DNA of 10,660 nt from the NCBI GenBank assembly GCA_022579005.1, contig MU402019.1, positions 1-10,660 of the forward strand, read 5' to 3'. The notes under the pieces are model-generated. The model had not been told where the DNA came from. It ran no database searches and was given only the letters and a program-made list of their open reading frames with translations. Source of the stretch: Poronia punctata (taxonomy: Eukaryota; Ascomycota; Sordariomycetes; Xylariales; Xylariaceae). Shown here one piece after another: positions 1-7,360 of this stretch (position 1 is its first letter; the number at the start of each line of letters is the position of its first letter). The translations under genes and the position numbers were made by a program.

Positions 1-660
1 TTAAGCTTTTAAATTAGTTTTATTATTATTTTTGCTACTAAATTAATTTTAAATTATAAGCAAAACAAATATAAAATTACTAGCAATATTATATACTAAA
101 ACTTAAATAAATATAAGCGCATTACTTAATTTATTTTTGCTAATAAACTATATAGTATAGTTAACAAAGTTAATAGCGCTATTGCTTTATATACTACTTT
201 ATACTTAATTTTTAAAGTACTTAAATTACTTTCGATTTCTTTAGTACTTTATACTAATTTTAAGTTGCTTTACTAGTATTTTATAAAACTTAAAAGTATG
301 CAAAAAAAACGCTTTATAATTAACGTAATGTTGCTATAAAAATCTTATAAAAAAAAAGAAATTATAAAAGTATGTTAAATTAATAAAAAAAATAACCTTA
401 TAAATTTATTTATAAAAAAAACTTTTAACTAAGCACTTAAGTTTTTTATTATAACAAATTAAATATAAATAAAAATTAAAGTAATAGTAGATTGCCTATA
501 AATTAAAAACAAAGGCATAAAAAAATAAAAATATAGTTAAAAAAAAAATAGTAAGTATTAAAATCTCTTTTAATACCTTTAACTTTATTAACTATATTAA
601 AACTATTAAAACGCAAATATTTTATAAACATAAATATTTAGTTTCTTATATATTTATTAT
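1..660. repeat. AT-rich degenerate DNA, moderately mutated
   Basis: No gene is visible. All frames are broken by TAA and TAG. The plus strand is A-rich with many A-runs. Mutation looks less complete than to the right of 949: ACA survives several times (for example in 60-70, 450-515 and 625-635), CC occurs near 495 and 576, and TC occurs near 230-240, 564-567 and 643. That fits either an older or less repeated element, or unique DNA partly mutated by spread from a neighbouring repeat. The only strong internal structure is the hairpin at 530-598. Family unknown. Confidence 0.6.
530..598. repeat. Nested inverted repeat (long hairpin)
   Basis: Outer arms 530-540 (AATATAGTTAA) and 588-598 (TTAACTATATT) are perfect 11-base reverse complements. 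Inner arms 555-563 (GTATTAAAA) and 568-576 (TTTTAATAC) are perfect 9-base reverse complements around the loop TCTC at 564-567. The stretches between outer and inner arms (541-554 and 577-587) are partly complementary, so the whole 69 bases form one imperfect palindrome. It could be the core of a small inverted-repeat element or the fold of a lost RNA; the sequence does not decide. The loop keeps TC, a context nearly absent right of 949. Confidence 0.6.
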
Positions 661-693
661 AAATTGCATTAAACTTACCTTATTAAAAAAGTA

Positions 694-774
694 TACGCGC
701 AATATACGTACATAGTACATAACTAGTATATAAAAAGTACGCGTTTTTTACGTATTAAATACATAAGGTATACG
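694..774. other. TACG / CpG cluster
   Basis: TACG occurs at 694, 705, 738, 749 and 771, and there are seven CpG within 696-774, including the palindrome ACGCGT at 739-744. CpG is rare elsewhere in the window. Repeated TACG spaced by about 11 to 33 bases could be a binding-site array or a decayed tandem repeat. No function can be assigned. Confidence 0.4.
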
Positions 775-858
775 TGTCCTTCTTGTATTGCTAATAGGTC
801 TTAATTAATTGCAAACCTTTATAGCTATATAAAACTTGCTAAAAAAAGTCCTTATAAT

Positions 859-944
859 TTCCTTTTCCTTTTTATTAATTAAGTTAACATAGTACTATAA
901 ATAGTAACGTATTATAATCACATCAACCTCTAGCTAGACTAACA
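859..944 (+). promoter_or_regulatory. Possible core promoter (TATA box and pyrimidine tract)
   Basis: A C/T-rich stretch (about 859-873) is followed by TATAAATA at 896-903 and then by a C-rich segment, CATCAACCTC, at 921-930. This order resembles a fungal RNA polymerase II promoter, or the U3-R part of an LTR. In DNA this AT-rich a TATA match is cheap; what supports the call is that it lies in the spared island with unmutated CA and CC. No downstream gene survives, so the call is weak. Confidence 0.22.
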
Positions 945-953
945 GTATTGTTA
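940..953. repeat. TAACA-GTAT-TGTTA junction, candidate element edge
   Basis: TAACA (940-944) and TGTTA (949-953) are reverse complements separated by GTAT. LTR elements usually begin TG and end CA, so TGTTA at 949 could be the end of an element lying to the right, with GTAT or a slightly longer string as target site, or TAACA could end an element lying to the left. The position coincides with the switch from spared to saturated mutation context. The matching second end and target duplication are not in the window. Confidence 0.35.
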
Positions 954-1066
954 TATTTTTTAGTAAAGTTAATAAAAAACTATTTTTAGCTAAAGTTATA
1001 ATACTAGTTTATAATAATTTTTTAAATATTATAATATTAGCGTTAATTTATTTATTATAATAAAAA

Positions 1067-1086
1067 AAACACTTATATAAGTGCTT
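1067..1086. repeat. 20-base near-perfect palindrome
   Basis: CACTTATATAAGTG at 1070-1083 is a perfect 14-base palindrome. It extends to 20 bases with one mismatched pair (A1069 opposite C1084), which a single G-to-A change from G1069 would explain. The palindrome may be a hairpin or a dimeric binding site in the ancestor. Confidence 0.55.
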
Positions 1087-1418
1087 AATTAAAAAATCTT
1101 ATGCTTAAAGTTTTAAAAAATATTAAAAGTATAATTATAATAAATATTAAATATTATAAAATTTATATTTATATTAAAAAATAATAAGTTAAGCAATAAG
1201 TATATAAGTTTGCTTAAATAATATACTAAAATAATTTTTTAAACTTTAGTATTAATAATTTATTTTATTTTTTTGCTAGCATTTAAACTAAAAAAATCTT
1301 TATTAAAAATTTAAGCATATATAATATAAAATATATTAATATTTATAACTTTAATAAAAAATATTTAGTATAAAAAGAAAAAAGCTTTAAAGTATATATT
1401 TTTAACGCTATAGCTAGC

Positions 1419-1438
1419 TTTTTTAAAGCTTTAAAAAA
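1419..1438. repeat. 20-base perfect palindrome centred on AGCT
   Basis: TTTTTTAAAGCTTTAAAAAA is its own reverse complement, centred between 1428 and 1429. The 11-base core AAAGCTTTAAA also occurs at 1381-1391, giving two copies 44 bases apart. A/T runs around a surviving GC make such palindromes easier to form by chance in this DNA, so the structure is certain but its meaning is not. Confidence 0.55.
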
Positions 1439-1874
1439 TAGCACTACTTTATATAAGCTTAGTTAGTAGCTATAAAGTTTAAAAAAAATTGGCTACGTTT
1501 TTACTAGCTACTATAATAATAAGCAAACTAGCAACCTTGCTAATAGCAAAACTAGTAAGCGTTTAAAGCTAACTTGCTTTTAGCATAAGCTAAAACTAAA
1601 TAATATAAATAAAAAAATTAAAATAAAATAAATATAAAACTTACTTACTTAATATTGCTTAAGCTTATATAACTAACTAGGTTATAAGTATAAAAAAGTT
1701 AAAACAAAGTAAAAAAAGTAAAGTAAAAGATTTTAGTTTTTTTAAGTTAAAATAGTAAGCTAATAAATAATATAGCTGCTTAAATTAATAAAATAGTTAA
1801 ACTAAAAGCTAAAAAAAGCACTAGTATTTATTTAATTATAAAAAGTTAATATTAAGTATTATTTTATTACTAAA

Positions 1875-1910
1875 AGCTATAGCTAAAGTTATAGCTAAAG
1901 CTATAGCTAT
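1875..1910. repeat. Three-copy 12-base tandem repeat
   Basis: Units are 1875-1886 AGCTATAGCTAA, 1887-1898 AGTTATAGCTAA and 1899-1910 AGCTATAGCTAT. Unit 2 differs from units 1 and 3 by one C/T transition, and unit 3 has a final A/T change. The unit is itself built from the palindrome AGCTATAGCT. Confidence 0.6.
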
Positions 1911-2283
1911 TATTTACGCTTAATATTGCTTTAAAACAGTTAAAATTAAAAAAAAAGTATTATAAAGCATATATATAAGCTAAATAAATATAATAAAAAA
2001 AAAAAAAGTAAAATTATATTTACTTAAATATGTATACAATATAGGCCTTACTAACGTTAAAGCAATATTAGCAACAGCAATATAAATAGTTTAAGCATAA
2101 AGTAAAAAGAAAATATAAAAAAAAAAGTTAAAAAAAGTAAAAAAGCAATAGAAAATTTTTTATTTTAGTGTTTATACTTTAATAGTTATAAAAAAAATAT
2201 TAAGCAAAGTATAAAAGTATAATAGCATATACTTTTTATTTTTATTAGCAATAATAATAAATAAAATATATATATATTACTAA

Positions 2284-2331
2284 TAATAAAACTTTTATTA
2301 CTTTTTATTAACTTTAATAAAACTTTTATTA
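2284..2331. repeat. 17-base direct repeat, 31-base period
   Basis: TAATAAAACTTTTATTA occurs exactly at 2284-2300 and again at 2315-2331. Each copy is almost a palindrome itself (one central mismatch). It may be a remnant of a longer tandem array. Confidence 0.5.
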
Positions 2332-2462
2332 TATATTGCTTAATATAAAGTGCTACTAAACTTTTTTAATAAATGTAAACTATTAGCTTATAGTTATAAT
2401 AAGTTATTGCTTTTATTTTTTTTATATATACGTTTTTTTTAAAAAAGCCTTAGTATTTTTTT

Positions 2463-2812
2463 TTACTTTTTTTTTTTCTTTTTTAACCTTTAAATTAGTA
2501 TAAAAGTTTTTTTTAGTTATTATTATATAAAGTAAAAAAATATACTTTAAAAATGCTGCAAATTAAAAACTGCCTAGCTAAATAAAAGCAATAAATTAAC
2601 AGTCTTGCTAATAATAATAATTTAAAAAATATTTTAATAAGCAATATTATTATAAGTAGCCTTGCTAATAAACTTAGTAATAATAATAAACTTAGCAATG
2701 TTTATATGTTTTTTAAAAACATTTTTAAAAAAAATATAAAAATAAGCATGCTTAATATTAAGTTTAATAATATTTTTATTATAAACTTTAATAATAATAA
2801 AAGTTAGTAATA
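2463..2812 (+). pseudogene. Possible decayed coding frame, family unknown
   Basis: Read on the plus strand in the frame beginning at 2463, this stretch has few stops between 2523 and 2799, and the stops are TAA or TAG, as C-to-T change at CAA/CAG or TGG would give. It reads as a Lys/Asn/Ser/Ile-rich protein, for example FFKNIFKKNIKISML at about 2709-2753. Many Asn may once have been Asp, since TGAT becomes TAAT under this process. The part 2669-2699 is a simple 18-base repeat and should be discounted. The opposite strand is open too: a 61-codon TTG-started frame covers 2513-2698 but is a Leu/Ile-rich mirror of the same repeats. I do not recognise a family. Confidence 0.22.
2669..2699. repeat. 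18-base tandem repeat with a C/T difference
   Basis: TAAACTTAGTAAT (2669-2681) and TAAACTTAGCAAT (2687-2699) are spaced by 18 bases with AATAA-type filler. They differ only by AGTAA against AGCAA, exactly the CA-to-TA change expected of RIP. This repeat produces the Leu-rich open frame on the minus strand. Confidence 0.55.
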
Positions 2813-3120
2813 AACATATAATAATATAAAAAGCTATAAGTTACTAATATATATACTTTAAAACTTATTAATACTAGTGCTGCTTAAGCTAACTTTGTTA
2901 AAGCTTTTAATTAAACTATATAAGTAGCTATGCTTTATAATAAACTTTTAAATATTTTATAATATAAAAATATTATTAATACTAATTTTTTATTATTTTT
3001 AAATTTTATAGCTAATATTATTAAAACTAATAAGCTTTTAAATAAATTAAATAATATTAAGCTAAAAAAACTAAATTAAGCTTTTTTTTTTAAACATATT
3101 ATTTTTAAGCTTTAACTTAA

Positions 3121-5084
3121 GCTAAAAAAAATATTAATAACTTTTTAAAACTAATTTTAAGCATATATTAAAACTAGCATTTAAAAATATTATAGTTTAA
3201 AAAAGCCTTAACTGCTTTTATTAAACTTACTAATATAAGTTATTAAAACTATGCTTTTTTAATAAATATTTTTTATTTTATTTTAAAATTTAATAAAAAT
3301 GTTTACTTACTTATAGCTAGCTTTTTTAAATAATTATTAACTTTAAAAAATTAATTACGCTGTTGCTTGCTATTAATAAAAATAAAAAAAGCAAACATTT
3401 TTTTTAATATAATAAAGCTTTTAATACTTTTTTTTAATATAAAAGCTAAAAAGTAAAAAAAAATCTAGGCCTTTAAACTAAAGCTTACTAAGCACTATAG
3501 CAAAATTAAAAGCAAAAGTAGAAAATAAAAAAAAGGTTTTTTTAATTAAAACCTCTTTACTGCTACTAAGCTTAAGCTGCTAGCTAAAGATTTTTTAAAG
3601 GTTATAATAAAGTTAATATTTTTTAATTTTATTTTAGTTTTTAAAAATATTATTGCTTTAAATATTATAAAAAACTTATATTTTAAACCTAGCAAGTTTA
3701 TAAATAACTTTATAAAACTATTTAAATTAAATATATAGTTTTTTTTAGTTTAAACGTCTTTTAGCATTTATTTTTATATTTTAATTAATAGCAAGCTTAT
3801 TAAACTTGCTATATTTTTATTTAACTTTATTTATTACTAGTATTTTAATAATAATTATTATTGTAGTATAATTTTAAAAAATAATAATAATATTAGTTTA
3901 ATTTATATAAGTTGCGTTATTAGCTTTAAATATAATAAGCAAAGCAACTTTATTACTAATAAGTTTAATTTTATAATAGTGCTTTAGATTTAAAAAGCAT
4001 TGCTTTTTTATTAAAATAAAATAATTTATAACCTTTTTTAAAATAATAACAAGCTTATTTTAATTTTAAAATTAACTTATATTATAAAAAGCAAAGCGTT
4101 TAGCTATGTAAACTAATATGTTTTTTTTAATAGCTATTAAAATAAAAACCTTAGTAGCTTTTTAATTTAAGTTATTTTATTTTAAAAAAAACATAGTTTA
4201 ATACTATATTTAAAGTATTTTAAAGTTAATACTTTTTAAGTTTAAAAACAAAAGTTTTATATTATATGCTGCATTGTTGTTAAAAATAAAATAATACCTA
4301 TTTACTATACTTACTTTTTTTATAGTAAGCTTAAGCTAAATATATATAAAAAAGCGCTATATGCTTAAAAGTAAAATATAGCTGTTAATAGTAATTTATT
4401 TATAGTTTTTTTTTTTATGCTAACTTTTATTAATAGTTTTAATATATATTATAACTTTTACTAGTTATTTATAAGTTTTTATATTATATTAGCTATTTTT
4501 ATAGCTAATAAGCATTTATAGCTTAAAAATATTTTTTTTATTATATTTAGCTTGTATGTTTTTAATTTTAGTAATATTATTATAGCTTTAAAAATAATAG
4601 TATATGTAAACTATAGTGTTATTAAAAAAATATATAGCTAAAATACTTAAATTTATATATTTATAATAGTGTATATTAAAAATATGTTATAGCAAGCTAA
4701 AAATAGCAGTTTTAAAAGTCCTTGTACTACTAAATACTACTATTTTTATAATATTATAATAATAGCAAAATAAGCTGTTTTTAATTTTAATATTTTTTTT
4801 AATATTAACTTTATAATAAATAGCTAGTTTTATAACTAAACCTTATAAATATAGTATATAATAAAAAAACTTAAGTTTAAAGCTGCTAAAAAAGCATATA
4901 GTAAGCAATAAAGTATAAGTAATGCAAATTTTTTACTTATAGCTATTTTTTTAGCGTTAAACTTAGTTATTACTTATTTTATTAATTTAGCTTACTTAAA
5001 ATTTAATAGCTTAAGTAACTTAGCGTATTATTTTTTATATAATAGCATATTAACTAAAAATACTATAATAAAGTATACTTTTTA
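3121..5084 (+). pseudogene. Long stop-poor frame, relic of a coding region
   Basis: The plus-strand frame starting at 3121 runs about 655 codons with roughly 36 stops by hand count, all TAA or TAG, about one in 18 codons. In 3550-3735 it has no stop, while the other two plus frames over 3549-3750 have about 12 and 9. Pieces look protein-like, such as SKIKSKSRK at about 3499-3525 followed by TATKLKLLAKDFL at about 3559-3597. No Walker, RT, integrase or DDE motif could be placed with confidence. Caution: a minus-strand frame is also stop-free at 3549-3749, so the coding strand is uncertain. The frame seems to shift near 3060-3120, where another plus frame (about 2822-3060) is the more open one, as a small indel would cause. 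Confidence 0.33.
3549..3749 (-). pseudogene. 67-codon stop-free minus-strand stretch
   Basis: The reverse strand in register with the plus codon at 3549 has no stop for 67 codons. It ends in a Ser/Leu/Ala-rich piece, KKSLASSLSLVAVKRF at about 3549-3596. It continues leftward to 3363 with only three more stops. It overlaps the plus-strand candidate; at most one of the two is the real relic. Minus-strand coding would agree with the pyrimidine-rich plus strand in the right half. No ATG start. Family not recognised. Confidence 0.25.
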
Positions 5085-5100
5085 ACTTTATATATTTCCG

Positions 5101-5380
5101 TTTTTTTTAAGTTAGCAGCAACTTTAGTTTTTAATTTATTACTTTATAAGTTATAACATATTTTTTTATATAATATAGTTTTTAGTTATTTTTTTACTTT
5201 TTTGCTAGTAAATAAAGCTTAAATATATTTAGCTATAGTTTTATAATAAAGCTAAAATATAAATTTTTAATAAAGCTTTTATAGCTTTAGTTATTAAAAT
5301 ATATATAGCTATTATTAAAAGTAACATATTACTTATAAGCTATAGTATATTTTTAAACAATAGAAAAAAATATAAAAGCA
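5101..5380. other. Degenerate AT-rich stretch, nothing identifiable
   Basis: No gene, repeat or RNA was recognised. Stops return to about the background rate in the frame that is open at 3121-5084. A TCC trinucleotide at 5097-5099 is one of the few TC contexts in the block. Confidence 0.4.
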
Positions 5381-5430
5381 CTAATTTATTAAGCTAAATA
5401 TATGTTTAACTATTTTGTAATTATTGTAGC

Positions 5431-5444
5431 TGCTTTTAAAAGCA
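5431..5444. repeat. 14-base perfect palindrome
   Basis: TGCTTTTAAAAGCA is its own reverse complement. A second AGGCTGCTTTT follows at 5451, so GCTGCTTTT is repeated about 24 bases apart. Confidence 0.45.
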
Positions 5445-5503
5445 AGTTTTAGGCTGCTTTTATAGCTAATATAATAATGTAAGCAAAAAGCGTTTTTTTT
5501 AAA

Positions 5504-5520
5504 AGCAGCAGCAGTAGTAA
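5504..5520. repeat. Decayed CAG (AGC) triplet repeat
   Basis: Bases 5506-5520 read CAG CAG CAG TAG TAA, a five-unit CAG run in which the last two units show C-to-T and G-to-A changes. Depending on frame and strand the ancestor encoded Gln, Ser, Ala, Leu or Cys runs. It lies inside the stop-poor region 5384-5689. Confidence 0.5.
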
Positions 5521-5699
5521 AACCTTTGCTTTATAGTTTATAAACAATATCTTGCGTTTTAATATTTACGTTGCTATTTATTACCTAGTTATTGCTAAAA
5601 AATATAGCTTGCTAATTAATATAAACACGTTTATAAGAAAAAATCTTTATAAGTAAGTATATATTATTTTTATTTTTAAATATACTTAATTATAGTTAA

Positions 5700-7067
5700 T
5701 TTAAAAGTTATTTTTATAGCTTAATAGTAAAGCAAACGTTAGTTAAGCATATAAGGCTTACGCAGTTTTTTTTTTAAAAGTAAGCAATAATATATTTTTT
5801 GCTATTAAGTTAAATATAGTTAACTAGCTAAATAAAGCATACTATTTTAGTTTAATTGCTTTTTTTTTATTTATTAAACTATTTTTGCTTAAAAATTTTT
5901 ATATTTTTTTTAATTTTTTATATCTTTTTTGCATATAAGAATATAAGCTAATATAAATATAATAAATAGTTTAAAAACTGCGTTTTTAAATTTAATTATT
6001 TAAATATTAAGCATATTTTTTTAATAAAAATAAATTTTTAAAAAACAGTTTAATTAGTACTATGTAATATATTTGCATATAATAATTTTAAGCTAACTTT
6101 AAAAATAACTAAGCTATACTAAAAGTGCTTTTTTTTTCTTTAAAAGTTTTTTATAAGCAAATTAAACTAATATTTAAAACAATAATAATTATAAGCTTAA
6201 TATTAGCATGTTTGCTAATAATTTATATATAAATTTAATTATAATTAATTGCTTGCTAACTAAAAAAGTAATAAAACACTATTATAATATTAATAATAGT
6301 AAATAGCTACTACTTTATAAAAATACTAATATTATAAATATTTAGCTTAAAAACCTTTAGTTGTTTTATTATTTTAACTATAGTAAAAGTAATAGCTACT
6401 TTTTTTTATTTAAAAATTGCGCTATATAATAAAGTTAAAAGTTTAGCTTTACTAATAAGTAAGTTTTACTTTATATATGCTTGCACTTTATATTTATAAG
6501 CTTAAACTTTAAACCTTGCATTTAATAGCAAAGCAAAAAAAAAATATATTGCTTTAGTTTGTAATATATTATTATAATTAAGTATATATAAATAACTAAT
6601 TTTGCTAATATAGAAAATATACTAAAGTATTTAGCAATTGCTTTACTTTTAGTACTAGCTAGTATATAAAATATACTTAAAAGCGCTAAAACTATATAAA
6701 ACAAATAAACTATATTATATTGTTTAATAACTATAATAATAGTTATATTTTTATTATTTTTAGCTTAATAAGCAGTACTAGTTAACGTAATAAGCTTTTT
6801 AAACTAAAAATTTTTTAATAAACAAATAAAGCAATTATTATTAGCATTTTTATAATTAGTTTTAAAAAGCTTTATATAGTTGCTATTAATAGCATTAAAG
6901 TTATACTAGTTAACTAAAACCTTTACTATTTTTAATAGTATATTTATTACTACTAATAACGTAGTTTATAATATAATTTATATATTACTACTAACTAATA
7001 TTAATTAGTTTTATAATAGTAAAGTAAGTAAGCAAGCTTAAATTAAACAAAAACTAAAAAAGTAGCT
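5700..7067. other. Degenerate AT-rich stretch with no identifiable gene
   Basis: Only relic-level signal is seen. A 60-codon TTG-started minus frame at 6522-6704 (rich in Ile, Leu, Tyr, Phe) has no ATG, no family resemblance and competing frames on the plus strand. An inverted repeat lies at 6278-6300 (8-base arms, 7-base loop). Stops in all frames follow the pattern of the rest of the block. Confidence 0.45.
6278..6300. repeat. Inverted repeat, 8-base arms
   Basis: ACTATTAT (6278-6285) and ATAATAGT (6293-6300) are reverse complements around a 7-base loop. Arms this short arise readily by chance in such AT-rich DNA. Confidence 0.35.
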
Positions 7068-7360
7068 ATAAGGGTTTAAGCAATAAGGTAGTTATAAGGT
7101 AATGTTGCTAGCAATTTTAAAAACTAAGTATATTAAATAACTTTTGTTTAGTTAGCTAAGTAAGTAACTAAACTAGCTAAAAGGATTAAAAAAAGTATAA
7201 CTAACAAAGCCTTAGCTATTAGTTAGCATAGCTTTAGCAAATAGGTAGTTTATATATAAATAGCTTTTTTAGCTAAGTGCTTTATTATACTACCTTCTTT
7301 TTTAAGTTGCTAGCTTTTAGCAATTTTAGCATTTATAAGTATATTTGCTAATTAGGCCTA
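7068..7360. other. Second, weaker spared patch with three ATAAGG motifs
   Basis: This stretch keeps GG or CC at about ten sites (7072-7074, 7087, 7098, 7183, 7210, 7244, 7293, 7355-7358), a context absent from the 8401-8700 sample. ATAAGG occurs at 7068, 7083 and 7094, the last two as ATAAGGTA. No reading frame is apparent. It may be a piece with a different history, such as a junction between nested elements or a segment present in fewer copies. Confidence 0.4.

Larger units (their letters stand above)
661..944. other. Less-mutated island beside the saturated block
   Basis: In 661-960 I count about 45 C and 32 G (about 26% G+C). About 9 C are in TC, 7 in CC, 11 in CA and 8 in CG. In the equal-sized sample 8401-8700 the 27 C include no TC, no CC and only 3 CA. 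The island therefore escaped most of the C-to-T change that erased its surroundings. No reading frame is visible. It holds a TACG/CpG cluster (694-774), a pyrimidine tract (859-873) and a TATA-like box (896-903). It could be an LTR, a promoter of a lost gene, or single-copy flanking DNA. Confidence 0.6.
949..2280. repeat. A-rich left part of the saturated block
   Basis: No gene. The plus strand is strongly A-rich (at 1681-1740: 33 A against 18 T). It contains two palindromes (1067-1086 and 1419-1438), a 12-base tandem repeat (1875-1910) and a run of six AT at 2266-2277. If 949 is an element end, this part would include its terminal repeat and non-coding sequence. I found no second copy of it in the window. 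Confidence 0.5.
5384..5689 (-). pseudogene. Stop-poor minus-strand frame, possible coding relic
   Basis: The minus-strand frame ending at 5384 has three stops in about 102 codons, with 49 stop-free codons at 5384-5530. The deduced text includes NIKTQDIVYKL at about 5534-5566 and SKGFTTAAAFKKNAFCLHYY at about 5471-5530, a balanced composition with Gly, Asp, Gln, Cys and His that reads more like a protein than its opposite strand. The plus-strand register over the same bases is also rather open and would give a serine run, so strand choice is not certain. Each internal stop can come from Gln or Trp codons. I do not recognise a family. Confidence 0.3.

Noticed and set aside
952..975. Decayed tRNA primer-binding site after an LTR ending near 953 (TTTTTTAGTAAAG)
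   Set aside because: It can be made to resemble a mutated TGGTA-type primer site only by assuming several changes; no second LTR was found in the window to support it.
2513..2698. 61-codon minus-strand open frame, Leu/Ile-rich
   Set aside because: It starts at TTG, not ATG, and its sequence is generated by the AATAATAAT filler and the 18-base tandem repeat at 2669-2699. The plus strand over the same bases is the more protein-like reading.
4230..4340. Plus-strand KNKIIPI followed by aromatic residues, weakly like the end of a pogo/Tc1-type DDE transposase
   Set aside because: Spacing of the expected acidic, His-Ser and Leu-Gln-Pro positions does not fit, and some required changes cannot be made by C-to-T mutation.
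6522..6704. 60-codon minus-strand open frame
   Set aside because: TTG start, hydrophobic low-complexity composition, no recognisable motif, no neighbours or promoter. A run of this length is expected by chance once in 10 kb of T-rich sequence.
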